A stretch of DNA of 64,000 nucleotides from Immersiella caudata (taxonomy: Eukaryota; Ascomycota; Sordariomycetes; Sordariales; Lasiosphaeriaceae), in contig JAULSU010000001.1 of assembly GCA_030512335.1 (NCBI GenBank), positions 4,030,001-4,094,000 on the forward strand, read 5' to 3'. The first letter of the stretch is position 1. The number at the start of each line of letters is the position of its first letter. Of the stretch, positions 1-11,346 are shown piece after piece. The notes under the pieces were generated by a model that was not told where the DNA came from, made no database searches, and saw nothing but the letters and a program-made list of their open reading frames with translations. The translations under genes and the position numbers were made by a program.

Positions 1-999
1 CGGCCGGAATGGGCGAAGCACAATCCCCCACGGCGAAAACGCCTTTTACGCCTGTCTCGTAGAACGGCGGTGTCACCTTGATGACGCCCATGTCAGTGAG
101 CTCAAGCCCGAGTTGTGTAACAAAAGGTCCGTTGACCTTGCCCCTGGGTTTGTTGACCTGCGCGTTTGGTTAGATTAGCGATTCTCTTGTACCCGCACTG
201 TTAACGTTATCGGGGTACTAACCAGAAACCGTTCCGTCATCTGCGCTCCGTCTTCCAAATATACCGTCACCCCTGACCCATCGTTCTTGTCCAGCCGGAC
301 CAACTTTCGTCCCTCAATCTCAATATCTTCCTTCCCAGCTGAAACGGTCAACTCTCGACCAAACTCCCTGTCGCCATTCGTATAGATCTTGACCTCCTCG
401 CTCAATCGTTTCGCCATGCGGGCCATATGCAGCGCAATTCCCGCGTTCGATACGTCCCCGCCCACAAGCACTCCAGCCGACCTGGCTCCTCGGTCTTCAT
501 ACCCATCGCAAAACAGGCAATGATACCTATCAGATCCTGCATGTCAGCTGCATTCCTTACAAGCGTTACGACAGAAGAAAATGGAAATCACTCACACGCC
601 CCTCCCCCAAAGCTTCTCGTAACCCGGGATCATCGCCTCCATGTCTTCCACCAAATCCTTCACTCCAACCGCCAACACCACCTTCCTCCCCTTCCACAGC
701 CTCCCCTTCTCATCCTCCGCCTCAAACGCCCCGCCCTCAAGTTTCTTCACTGCTTTAACGGTGACATCCTCGATCCTGACGGTGTCATATCGCGCGAAAA
801 GATCCTCCCGGGCCTTTGCGCGAAATTCGGCCGGGTCACGATGGTCCCAAGTAGGCACGTTATGCATGTGCTTGGTGCGGGCGTTGCGGTACACGCCTGA
901 GTCGAAGAGAAGGGTTGTGTGGAGTTGGCGAGCGAGGGCCGTCGCGGTCGAGAGACCTGCGGGGCCGGAACCGATGATGAGGACGTCGTAGAGTGTCAT
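1..999 (-). CDS. Thioredoxin-reductase-like FAD/NAD(P) disulfide oxidoreductase (3' end outside window)
   Basis: Three exons can be joined in phase: 999-596, 526-223 and 157-1, with introns of 69 and 65 nt (GTGAGT and GTTAGT donors). The protein begins with a dinucleotide-binding fold (IIGSGPAGLSTA near residue 9). A redox-active CLFC followed by DGYE appears right after the first junction, around residue 137. The last visible exon holds the second FAD motif GVFAVGDCASP. The layout matches low-molecular-weight thioredoxin reductases and the related fungal GliT-type dithiol oxidases. The CLFC form is closer to the GliT-like group than to the CxxC of housekeeping TrxB, so a role in oxidising a small dithiol is possible. 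No metabolite cluster is visible on this side. The stop codon and last residues lie beyond position 1. Confidence 0.85.
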
Positions 1000-1727
1000 T
1001 GGAACGTTTTGACGTCTGTATTTTGAAAAGTGTTTTTGGAAGAGGTTAATTGCTTGATGCGGAGAGTTTGGTGGCTGGAGTCAGTCAAGATGTTGGGGAC
1101 TTTTGATGTTTTATCTGGGATTCCGGAGACATTCCCAGCCTACCTGGAACCTGGTTAGGTATGTACCTTAGGTTGGTAATTAGATCAAGGAAAGTCTCCT
1201 GGTCGTCATCACGGAGACTTCCCCTGCAAGTCTAGGTAGTTATAGGGGATCGTCCAATCAAAAGTCTCCGACCTGCACAGCGGAGACATTAAACTGGTTG
1301 TTTGATTGGTTGGAGACTTTCAGGAGAAGCTGATGAAAAAATAGTATCGTCATTCCTTCTGCTGAAAACTTGTCTTGATCTCGTCGCATCGCAACAAAAC
1401 TGTCTTCGGGCAAACGGCACGTGGACTTGTGGTTTCCCCTCAACTGTTCTGGAAACCTTTCTCGGGAAGTAAAAGGTCTGCATAAACACCCAATACCTAG
1501 GGTGGGTATAAATGGGATGGCGGCCCGCTTCCGGAATGCCTCGAGAAGTCGCGGGATTATTACCAGTCAGCAGCAGACGCAGTGTTGTACCGTTTGCTTG
1601 CTTGCTACCGTGAATTAGCTGAATCATATTCTTCCAAATTCGCCTTGCCTTGAGACCGTCCACGCCGATAACGTTAGCTATGCCAGTCGTCTCGCCGCGC
1701 AGTTGGAGACTTTACTCCGACAACCCC
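1000..1727. other. Intergenic, no gene seen
   Basis: Upstream region of the flavoprotein gene and downstream region of the TPR-SET gene. Short frames on both strands show no domain and no convincing start context. It contains copies of the dispersed CCTA/GGTA motif near 1140-1175 and 1231-1240. Confidence 0.6.
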
Positions 1728-3895
1728 TTAGTCCCTCTCGATGCCGGCAATATCGTTCTCATACCCTGTAACCATCTTGTACCCAACCTTCGCCGCCTCG
1801 TGAAACCCCGCTGCCATATCCTTCCTCCCCAACTCCTCGTTCGCCTGCGCGAGCCTCCTCAGCGCCGCGACAACATGAATCGTCATCAACGGATGCCTCG
1901 ACGGCCCCTCCCACAACTCCCTAGGATCCCACTCCGCCCACTCATCCAGCGGCACATCATACCCAAAGTTCTTCACCACCCTCGCACCATACTTTAGCAC
2001 CTTTGCCCAGTTCTTCCTGCCTCGGAACGCCTCGACTAACCAGGTGCAGGGGTAAATGAGCGTCAGCCTTGGCATGTCGTTGTAGATCTCTGGCTCATGC
2101 AGCTCCTCCAGCTGCTTGTGGAGCCTCTCGATGTTGCGGATTGTCGCATCCGGCATGATCTCCTTGGACGAATTCTTCTTGTCACAGGCCTTTTCTAACT
2201 GGCCTGCAATCTCCTTTCGTTTTGCGAAGAGGGGGCTGGTTCGCTCGATGGTGCACAGCGGGCAGTCGCAGGCGAAGCCCCAGTTGGACTCGTACTTTTG
2301 GTTACGCTCGTCAATCAGTGGCTTGACGGGGATGTACGTCTGGAAGAGCTCCTCGCCCTTTTTGATATTCTTGGTCGCGCGGCTGATAAACATGTCGCCG
2401 AGGAAGCTGCGCATCGTGTTGGGCACGCAGCTGTGGTTCAAGCAGGCGGAGTGAACCCACATGCCCTTGGCGAGACGCTGGCCGTGATTGGCAACCTTGG
2501 TATCGTCAAAGGTGGAGAGAGGCACGCTGAAGCAGTTCTTCAAGCGGATGCCTTCGAGGAGGAAGACGTCGACGATGGGAACGCCGTCGAGCATGGTACC
2601 TTCGAGGCCGCTCCGCTGATATTCGCCGGGGTGCATCTTGAGAATGGTCTTGTTGAGCGATGGGTTGTCGAAAAGCTGGCGTATCATCATGGCGTAGAGA
2701 GCAGGGGCTGCGCGCGAGGGATCATATTGGTTGGGCAGGAAGGTAGCCTTCTCAACGAAGACAAGCTCGCCAGCTTTGATGTCTTCGGCCGCGAACAATC
2801 CCCGCCCGTGATGTTCCGACTCAGCAATGAAGGTGCGGCGCAGAAATGAACCCATGTCGAGGTGAACATTCTGGGGGCTTAGCGACGCTTGCATGGCCTG
2901 GAAATCGTAATCGCCGTGCTCTTCTTCCTTCAGACGCGCGAGACACCGGTCGTACTCCTTTTGTACCCCGCTAGCTTTTGCGTTGAGCCCCAGAGCCTTT
3001 TCAAGGTACTCGTGGCTGGTTTTGTATTCGCAGAGCCCGTATGCTGCGCGGCCGGCGTTGTAGTACGCCTTCCAGTCAGATGGAGCACCCGTCCTGGATG
3101 CGAGGGAGTCTGCGATGACGGAGTCGTAACGGCCCAAAAGCAAGTTGGTGCCCGCCCTTTTAGTGTAGATGGGTGCTTTTTGTGCGTCGTCGGTTGCATA
3201 CTCAATGGCCTCCGAATAGCAGAAAACGGCCGTCGAAAAGTCTCGTTCCAAGAATGCAGTATCACCCGCCTTCTTCCAGTCGTCGGCCGTTTTCAGAACC
3301 GGACCTAACCTCAGCGGTTCCGGAATGATAGGGTCAGTGAACCTCAGCAGGATCACATCGGAGGGGTGATCTACGCAAATCACGTAGTCTTCATCTGAGC
3401 CGTTGAACCTGTAGTACGGCTCCTTGACAGCGACCACACAGCCCTCGGGAACCCCTGATAGGATGGACGTCTCAGGTTGGCTGTAAATGGCCAACTTGTC
3501 GGCATTCCCGAATTCATCCTCGACGATACTCAACGCCCCTGCTCCACCGACATACGGGGGACTAGCCGCCTTGACGATGATACCCTGTCCCCAGTGGTGG
3601 GTTTCGGCACGGAGCTGAGTTAATGGGATCTGCTGCGAGTCAGCGCCGTCATCGTCCGCAAAGATCCAAAGCTTCTTACGATTTCCAAATCGCGGATAGA
3701 TTTGGTAGATGCTGGGTAAGCATCATCTGGTCTGAGCTGCTTGACCTGCTTCGGCGCACCCTCAGCTACTTGGTGCTTCTTGACATGGCTCATGTGGGTT
3801 TTGACGAGCTGCTCTTTGGAGAGGCGCTTCGTCGGGATGTTTCCGACCGTGTCATTCGGGGCGACTGCCGGGCTGTGGGTGACAGCTACGGCCAT
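1728..3895 (-). CDS. TPR- and SET-domain protein (SMYD-like putative lysine methyltransferase)
   Basis: Two exons, 3895-3680 and 3632-1728, joined over a 47-nt intron (GTAAGA...CAG), give about 706 residues. The first exon supplies a KRLSKEQL segment typical of the N-terminus of this fungal family, followed after the junction by LRAETHHWG. TPR-like repeats lie around residues 185-310. A SET domain follows at about 335-510, with the hallmark NHSCVPN near residue 471 and a post-SET Cys cluster (CDCPLC) near 530. The C-terminal third is helical and resembles the TPR-like tail of SMYD proteins. The SET fold transfers methyl from SAM to lysine, but the target here is unknown. The start at 3895 was chosen because a longer frame upstream has no ATG in better context. 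A second CAG three bases away makes the acceptor ambiguous by one codon. Confidence 0.85.
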
Positions 3896-5621
3896 TGGTG
3901 CTGAGTGACGAACTCGTAAATAAAGGGGCAAGTTTGGGTGTCTTGTTGTTGAAGCGCTGCAATCACCTCATCGCCTTGGGCCGCTCGCACATTACCGAGG
4001 ACGAGACGAAGTGCGGGAGCCATGTCAAGTTAACCTGGGTTTTGAGCAATGTGGCATCCTCGGAGGTAGTGAGCCGCATGGCTCCATTGAACCTAGCGGG
4101 CTGGGCCTTTGGGGTAGATTATAGCCGGGTAACCCGCCTGGTGGAGTTGAAGCATTGACGATCAGACCCCCGGCCGGAAATTATTCCCGTTGGGCGGCTT
4201 TTTGGGCTTGATCGCCCTCTTGGAGGCTTGGCGTGAGATTAACAGGTCGCTACGGATCCGTAGTAATTGAACTTTATCAGACGTCAGGCATCGAGCCTGA
4301 GGGGTAGTTGGCTGCCAGTGCTTGCCGATTGCCAACAGTTTGGGAGCGATTTTGCCGATGGACTGAATCTGTTGGTGACAAAGTCTGTGTTGAAGATTGT
4401 ATGGCAATCATTTGCTGGCTTTCCGAATTTGAATGCGTCGCTTTCTGCGGCGAAGGCCGTTGGCCTTGAGTTCGGCAACCCCAAACGCTGCGTTTGGATG
4501 AAAATGGAATGGAGCAAACCGGGCCTGAGGAGACCGCAAGTATGGGACCGAGCTGTGATTTCCCGGATCGGGAATGAAACACTGCTGAGCTCCCAACGGT
4601 GGGCCCGACCTCCATGGTCAGTGTGTGGAGATCAACGGGCAGGCGCAAAGAGGCCGATGGGGGAAATCATCCCATTCTGCAAACGAACGGCAGCCACGGC
4701 AGATTTCTGAAAATACCACAAAAACGTCAAGAATGGAGTCTGCTTCTTGGATCCACCAGCAAGCAACTTCGATGAAGAAACCTACGCGCTATTTTCCGTC
4801 CGATTCGTCCAGTCACTCCCTGTGAATGGAAGGAACCGCTGAAGAACATTGGAAGGTCTTCATAGCTCACCAGAGTTCTCAATTGAGCACCCACTGGTAG
4901 GTGCGCGGTAGTATTTCAGAGTGTATTGCAAACAGACGTGTTAAGGCCAATGAAACACTCCACAAAGTTCATGTGCAATGCCATTGTGACCAACATGTCT
5001 CAGCCGTACGAAGTCAGGACCACAATTCCATCGTATTCCGTTTGACGAAGTACGTCGCGCAAACGCTCCCCACGCGAACAAAGAAGGCAAACGAGTCGAC
5101 CTCGGGTTGTGCACGCGCTAATGATCTTAATACGGCCGATTACGTATTGCCGTCATGAGTTACGATCAAGCCGCCCACCAAGTACTCTGTTGGTTCTGCG
5201 TATGCCGGGTTCAAAACTTGGATACTACCTTTGCGCCACGGTCGTTGGTCAGCACTAACCTGTCACCCACCAAAGTCGGCCAACCATTTCAAGGTTGTTT
5301 GTTACCTACCTACCTAAATCCGTGATACCCGGCAGCGGTCGTACCTGTTTTCTCCCTTAAAGTAACTACCTACATTACTTGACTGCCCTCGCTCCAGTCA
5401 CCTGAAATTGTACGGCATTCACCTATGCGATAACCAAATTATCTACCTTACCTTGGCTGGCTCCGCTTTCGCAAAACAAATCCTCAGTTACCCACGGCAG
5501 CCGATCAGAAGTTTGGTGAGAGTTCTCAGACAATCGCATTTCCTGTTCACGCATAAGGTACCACCTACCTAGCGACGTCTCCAAAACCCGGATTTTGCTA
5601 ACTCAAACCCATCCACAGAAA
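3896..5621. other. Intergenic, no gene supported
   Basis: Long divergent spacer between the TPR-SET gene and the small orphan. Overlapping frames of 100-150 codons occur on both strands around 4267-4710, but none has a recognisable domain and they mutually overlap. Several CCTACCTA-type motifs sit at 5305-5320 and 5560-5572, close to the next start codon. Confidence 0.55.
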
Positions 5622-6017
5622 ATGGCAACCCCCAATTCCCCTACCGCCAACCTTGAAGACCTGCAATCAGGCATCGAAGGGCTCGACCTCTTTGTAGACG
5701 ACGTACTTGACGCAGCCGAAAAGTTCACAAGCGAACAGCTCGCGGGCAGAAAAGCACCTCAAACCCAGATCTCTCTCAAATTTCAAAATCCCAAGTCCAC
5801 CAACAACTGGTTAAACGAGATGACGAAGAGGTGTCCACACATCAAAGCTCTAGCCCTTCCAGTCCCCGTCGAGGGTTCGCCAAACGAGCTTTCCGTCCCC
5901 ATAAAGCTGCCGAGCTGCGTTTGGGAGGTTATAAAAGAGTACACCTGCTACCGCGGCGTGGAGAGTTCAGAATTTGTGTCTGATAGGGAGCTGCAGTGGG
6001 GTCTCAATTGTCATTAG
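5622..6017 (+). CDS. Small hypothetical protein
   Basis: An uninterrupted 131-codon frame starts at an ATG in good fungal context (AGAAAATGGCA). The product is hydrophilic and slightly acidic at the N-terminus (NLEDLQSGIEGLDLFVDDV), has no membrane segment or signal peptide, and matches no family I recognise. Supporting evidence is limited to length, start context and the pyrimidine-rich leader. A missed 3' exon is possible because the frame ends abruptly after LQWGLNCH. Confidence 0.45.
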   Translation: MATPNSPTANLEDLQSGIEGLDLFVDDVLDAAEKFTSEQLAGRKAPQTQISLKFQNPKSTNNWLNEMTKRCPHIKALALPVPVEGSPNELSVPIKLPSCVWEVIKEYTCYRGVESSEFVSDRELQWGLNCH

Positions 6018-6770
6018 TCGGTGCTAGATCTTGATAGGTTGCTGGGTCGTGCAGCATCTGACAGTAACGGTGCCAGACTAGAAGGTGCATGGAGGCCCGT
6101 GTGGAAGCAAACATCATGCCGGACATACTATCGGCGGAGCTGAGGGCCAGGGAGTGCATTACAGAGGGGCCCGAGAGAATGAGGGGGTTAATCCAGGCTT
6201 GAGATAATCGTGAGAAATGAATAAATCTTGACAAGAGAACAACTAAAGATGACATTGACAGGAGTTTGAGGTGAGAACTTTGCGTGAATGATTGATCAAA
6301 TGCATGATCCTAATTAGGGAGAAGCCGGAAGTTGCTGGCCATGTTCCCCGCTCCCGTCCTGCTGTGGAGCGGTGTTGGCAGTGTATAGGTATGACAAACT
6401 TGGACCCTTGCACCGCAGTTTGTGATATCTCGTGGCGCAGTGGTTCCTGCGGGTGGGTTTCTTTAGAGCGCGGTGGCACGTATTCCCCCCGGCCCAGGGA
6501 CTCCGGGAGACTAAGCGTCGGGCCGTCCAGCTCAAGCTACCGTGCCCTCCCACATCGCCTTTCTATCCGAGGCTCGGACTCTTTTGCCATGGCTAAGGCT
6601 GTGCGGCTGTCATCTTGGCAGGCACAAGGACGGGAGAGCTCAATGGCTTGGACGAATAATTGGATATCAATTGAGAGCACACCTCATGATTACCTCTCCT
6701 ACACCGTCGTATTCCTCCCAATGCCCGGAACTACAAGTTGAGGAGTCGCCTCCTGCGTTCATACCGACAC
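6018..6770. other. Intergenic, no gene seen
   Basis: Downstream space shared by the small orphan (+) and the LtrA-like locus (-). Frames here overlap each other on opposite strands and have no domain. Confidence 0.55.
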
Positions 6771-9085
6771 CTACACAGGCGTCACTGACACCGGTGCAGG
6801 AGCCACGCTTGTAGCAACGGCCGGCTTCACTCTCCCGTTGATGTCCACTCCCGTTGCCGCCGCCCCATTCTGCACCCCCTGAGCCTGGCCTTCTTGAACT
6901 TGAGCCGGGGGTGTCACACCACCCGTCGTTTTCCCCTCCTCTACACCGTCCCCACCCTCCAACTTGAAATACCTTGCACAATGAGCCAACATCAATGCAC
7001 CAAAGTGCACCAGGCAAATCGACGGAATGATCCAGGGCGTCATTGCAAATTTAGCGTGCGACTCGAACCTCGACATTGCCGATAACAACATGAGTCTGAC
7101 CCCCAGCAAGATGTTAACGCCAGTGGTGATGGCCTGTATGGGCGTGGCGCGCGTGTTCATCCTGGAAATGACAAGGAGGGGGGACATGATGATGAGCGCT
7201 GCCCCGGCAAGACAGAAAACGTAAATGTAGACAAGGTTGAAGCGGGCAGCAGCGGCTTCATATGCATGGTCTTGGTAAGTAGATGGGTGGTCACGCCAGC
7301 CGTCGTCTCCAATCTCCTCGATATTGAAGCTCTTGAGCAGGGAGTTGAGCACGGTGACTTCGAGGCCGCGGGAGTCCTCGACGAAGCCTTTGAATTCGGG
7401 GTTGGAGGTGAGGCCAGATTCGACCTCTTCAGCCGAGGGAAAGCCTACCCAGTGGGAGTCATCGATGTCCTTGAGGTCGAGAAGAAGCTCTTCTTTGTGG
7501 TAGTGGGTACGTAGAGATCGGGCGGGTATTGCTGCCAGATGGTCTCGATAGTTGTGTTCAGCGTTTGCACCATGATCTGGGCGATGGAGGAGCCACCCGC
7601 GCCCGCGATGGCGGTTTGGTAAGCACCGTGGAACTCGTCTGGTGGTCAATTTCAGCTACTAACTTCCATTTTAGAACAATCATTGCATGTTTCAGGAGAT
7701 TTGAGGAGGTAACTCCTCCTTCTCCTTCTCCTGTGACAATAGGGGAAAAAGACTAAGGGGCAAAAAGCAGCAGCAATTGCACATACCGCTAACGTAGTAG
7801 ATCATCTCGATGACCTTCCACCACACGACGAATTGTGTAGCGCCTTCCATGATCAGCACAAGACAGATGTGGAAAGGGAGATGGAAGAGACTCCAGACAT
7901 ATAGAAATGGCTCAGAAGACATGAAGCGGGCGGCTGGTCAAGCCCAATCGAAGTAGATTTGGAAGATAATGTAGATGAGTGCAACTGTAGCGGTCAGTGC
8001 TCCAACAGTTTCTGGGGCTGGATAGGTAGACAGTCAGCATTCGTCTTTCCCCAGCTCAGAAGAAACCTTACTCCAAGAGTTAAGGTTTTTGACGACAGTG
8101 CTGACGTGCTCGGCGACGACAATCACACCCTCGCCAAGGATAAGCAGAGTAGCTGTCTTCGTTCGCTCAGGCAACACACGCTTCCGGAAGCTGAGCCCGG
8201 TGAACTGGAACGATATAACGAAGATGATGACTGTGTCAACAAAGCCAAGGATGTACCACACGACAAAAACGCGACTGTTGGTGCTGTCAGTGAAGCGGAA
8301 AGTGATTCCGAGATAGACCATGGCTGCGGCGAAGTGAGTTGCTGCCATCACCATGAGACCAGTGCGGGCCACTTTGGGTTGCCGGAGTGTTGCAAGTCCA
8401 TATTGCGCCGACAGAGCGACCCGAGAAAACATCAACACAATCGAAAACGCCTGGAAGGTCCCCTCAACCTGCTTTGCGGGATCGTGCTGTGGCGCAAAGA
8501 CTGAAACTCCCACCATGGCTCCAAGATGGATAGCTCCCAGTACTCTTTCGGCGACGCTGTCGACAACAAAGCGGACGTCAAATAGGATGACGTTAAGCCA
8601 TAAAAGCCACAGGACTCTGAATACAAGGGTCAGCGGTCGTAAGGGGAAAATGGCGTGTAAAAAGCGCACAAGAAGTATCCAATGTAGGCGGTCAGCCCAC
8701 TGACCGTTGGTGGTCTCATGGATGTTTGAAAAGCTCGTCAAATTCGCGGCGAAGAAGAGATCGTAAAGGAGCTGCCATTATGTTCAGCAAATGCCAGCGT
8801 AGGAGTTGAATGATAAAACTCACCATGAGGTTGTGTGGGTCAGCCTGCGGAAACCACACTGACTCGTCAGTAAAGGGGTTGAAAGAACTAAGGGCAAGGC
8901 GTAATTACCAAAACACCTTCAGACACCGCACGATCCTGCGCACTGGGTCGGATGGGAGTTCCTGCGCTGGCGACATGAGTGACCGCAGCACCATTCTTTT
9001 CCTGATCGCCGATGGCGCTGGCAGGGTCAGGTTTCTTCTCCCCAAACAGAGGGAGCGGTTCCTCAACTCAGGAGTCTTTCGCCAT
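6771..9085 (-). pseudogene. LtrA-family membrane protein gene, disrupted by stops and frameshifts
   Basis: The coding trace runs from ATG at 9085 to a stop at 6771 with introns at 8845-8908, 8772-8823, 8617-8669, 8018-8071 and 7639-7786. The signature of fungal low-temperature-requirement A proteins is clear: NIHETTNG, LFDVRFVVDSV, TATLLILGEGVIVV, and several hydrophobic helices including a C-terminal group. Four lesions are seen. The only plausible start is followed by an in-frame TGA at codon 6 (9068-9070). One extra base near 8694-8703 shifts the frame between HETTNG and LTAYIGYF. A second in-frame TGA lies at 7938-7940, after YFDWA. A -1 shift occurs near 7500-7512, before HKEELLLDL. No splice choice I could find repairs all four. 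Sequencing error is the alternative, but neighbouring genes are clean. The last intron is an introner-like repeat. Confidence 0.7.
7639..7786 (-). repeat. Introner-like intron, copy A (in LtrA-like locus)
   Basis: A 148-nt intron begins GTATGTGCAATTGCTGC and ends GACCACCAG. It carries a pyrimidine block with GCCCCTTAGTC, a central AGGAG/CTCCT-rich inverted repeat, and the block ATGGAAGTTAGTAGCTGA (7652-7669 on the complementary strand) covering the branch site. The same elements occur in two introns of the MFS gene at 27437-27569 and 27966-28111. Its hairpin is imperfect: the outer arms match at about 9 of 11 positions. It interrupts a codon in phase 1. Confidence 0.8.
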
Positions 9086-9818
9086 GGTGAACAGTCCCGC
9101 CTGAGAGCGAAGTGGTGAGCAACACAGAGGCTCAAACAGGGGTAAAACACAGGGCTAGGGGCATGCCCTTTATCGGGGCGCGTGTTGCGAGCTGCGGGGG
9201 GGGTGGGCCCCCATCATGGCACAGCGAAAGGGCTGCCCAAAGCGACTGTGATGGAGTCTTCGTGTGAAGGGCTGTAGGGCCAGGAAAACCATAAATATCC
9301 CGGTTCGCGTTGTGATGGGTTTGGGGCGTCTTGGCCGTTACAACGTTGGGGCGGGTACCCAATCAGAAAAAGACACTCCGCCGCATTAATTTGAGCCGCT
9401 TTGCTGAGAAAGGGGGCCTATCGACCAGGCAGCCACAATTGATGACCATGATTGAGCCTCCAGTTGCCGATTTCTGTGTTGTTTAGCGAAGGTAGGACTA
9501 TTCGTGCATTGGCGGCCGCGCATGCATGTCCGTTGAGCCTGACTGGCAACTTGAGCAAGGCGCATTTGTTCCAATCCCGTTCTGTGTGAAGAACTAGTGT
9601 CGTTCAATGTTGAATTTTGGTAACATCTGGGATCCCATTCTTCCATCAGCCGCATACTGGTGGTTATACCTAAACAGGAATAAGATAACTCGAGTCTGCT
9701 GGAGCTTTGCCCATGAGCATCTGGGACCCATGTCTTGCCGAAGATGAGAAATTGATGGGTGGGACACAAGGCCCTTGCATGAGACTATGCGAAGATCGTT
9801 GCAACCACTCGAGGGCTC
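9086..9818. other. Intergenic, no gene seen
   Basis: Upstream side of the LtrA-like locus and downstream side of the acetyltransferase gene. A search by eye for an upstream exon that could replace the interrupted LtrA start found no clear donor/acceptor pair in frame. Confidence 0.5.
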
Positions 9819-10633
9819 TCAGGTTGCCTTAGGCATTCTCTTCATAATGACAGTTCGCAGCTCGCCTTCGGGCAATGGTCCGCCAATCTCCAGCGCGGAT
9901 TTCTCTCCCCAGTCTCGTCCCTCTGCCTTTGTTGCGCCCCATGTCTCAGTGATTTTGAAATCAACAACGGCAACATCCTCATAGCCGTGTCTCTTGTATA
10001 GGGGGTAGCCATAAGGCGATGCTTCGAGCCAGCTAATCAATCCAAGACGATCAGCCAGGTCGGTTCCCCATTGAACAAGAGCCGACCCTGCCCCGAGTCG
10101 TTGCCGGTGAGGTGAACAAACGAGGACCCCCAAATCTGAGAGAGTGAGTGCTCTTTTCAGAAGCCGAGCTGTCGAAATTACCTACATAACATGGGGTCAC
10201 CCCGAGCTATTTCTCGAAATCGGCGGTGCAAGGTCCCGTTGAACCATTTGTACATCTCGATATTGCTGCCCTCACCCAGCATGTCAGGATCTATCGGGGG
10301 GTCAACGTTCCACTCTTCCTCAGGGATTGGCTTGCGTCTCAGCGACCATTTGGCAAATGCAACGATCTCGCCAGGTGCATCGGCGGGCCCCTCTTCGGGT
10401 ACCAGCTCCGCAACCAGTATGAGGCGCTCGGGGCTGGTTCCTTTCGGGTTCCGGTCCGGGGGAGGGAACAACAAGGAGGCGGACTTGGCCATTGCGTCCG
10501 CCGTGGTCCCTTTGGGGAACATCAACTCGTTGATAACATCGGGCTTGAACGCTGCGAAGTGGATCTCCGCTAGCGAGGTTGCATCGGCTGGGTTTGCTTT
10601 GCGGATGCGGATTCGAGTCTTGAGCACAGCCAT
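9819..10633 (-). CDS. GNAT-family N-acetyltransferase
   Basis: Exons 10633-10186 and 10135-9819 flank a 50-nt intron (GTAGGT...TCAG) and give 254 residues. The N-terminus (IRIRKANPADATSLAEIHFAAF) is the usual first strand and helix of a GNAT fold. The acetyl-CoA loop is LGVLVCSPHRQRLGAGSAL, crossing the splice junction near residue 150, with the Q/R-x-x-G-x-A pyrophosphate-binding pattern. A conserved LEASPYGYPLYKRHGY follows, typical of fungal GNATs of unknown small-molecule substrate. The start at 10633 is the first ATG and has a good context; codons upstream in the same frame lack an ATG. The gene is divergent from the hemerythrin gene. Confidence 0.85.
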
Positions 10634-11346
10634 CTTGGGCTTGCCGTGTGTTGTCGTGGCGACAACGATGGGGTCTTCGAGGGATGTTGCGAGCAAGATG
10701 AAGCGTCAGGAACGGGTATATGTGCAAAGACGTTGCTCTAGTTGCGTGTGGGCTCGGATCGGCCCGCACCGTGGAGCGGGGTCCCGCGGCGTGAGTCACC
10801 TGGCGAGCTTAATAAGCCCGAGATCAGAAGCGGCGCAATCCTCTCGGTGATGACGATGAATTGAGAACCGCCCGTCGCGGCACTCGCGGCGAACTGTGTC
10901 GCCTACGCTTCCTCCACCCGTTGGAGCTTATGAAGGCGACCGGGTCCCACCGCGCGATATCCAGAGCTCCCAGGCTCCTCGTCGGAGAAGGCGTCGCGAG
11001 CCGTTGGTTCGGCAAATGCGCGGCATCATACAGCAACAATTCACTTGGGACACCGTTCCACTTCCAGTTGGGTGCTTACGGATTCTGCAGAAGTATAGCC
11101 GCAATGGCGAGCCATGGTGAGCAACAAGGAACTGTCGTCAAACGAGGCTGTCAAAAAGACCAAGCTTCGGGGCATCCTTGCAGCCAAGAGGTCGCTGGGA
11201 AAGAATTGCGGGGCGATCAAACGCAAGCCAATGAACGCCCCGCTTTTAATCAGCATCCCACCCGCAGAGCGCAGCTTGCCAATGTTGGGGAAGCTTTAGA
11301 CAACATCGACAGCTACCGGCCATCGTATGACAGCCTCTCCCTCAAA
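10634..11346. other. Divergent promoter region
   Basis: This 0.7-kb space separates the start codons of the acetyltransferase (-) and the hemerythrin-like gene (+), so both promoters must lie here. An open plus-strand frame crosses it but has no family features. No specific operator was recognised. Confidence 0.55.

Noticed and set aside
4267..4710. 147-codon plus-strand frame
   Set aside because: Overlaps equally long minus-strand frames; no domain, no conserved start context.
8845..8908. Reading the LtrA first exon straight into a 22-nt intron ending TTAG before TTCTTTCAACCCC
   Set aside because: 22 nt is too short for splicing; a 64-nt intron ending CCGCAG with a TACTGAC branch site gives an in-phase seven-codon exon instead.
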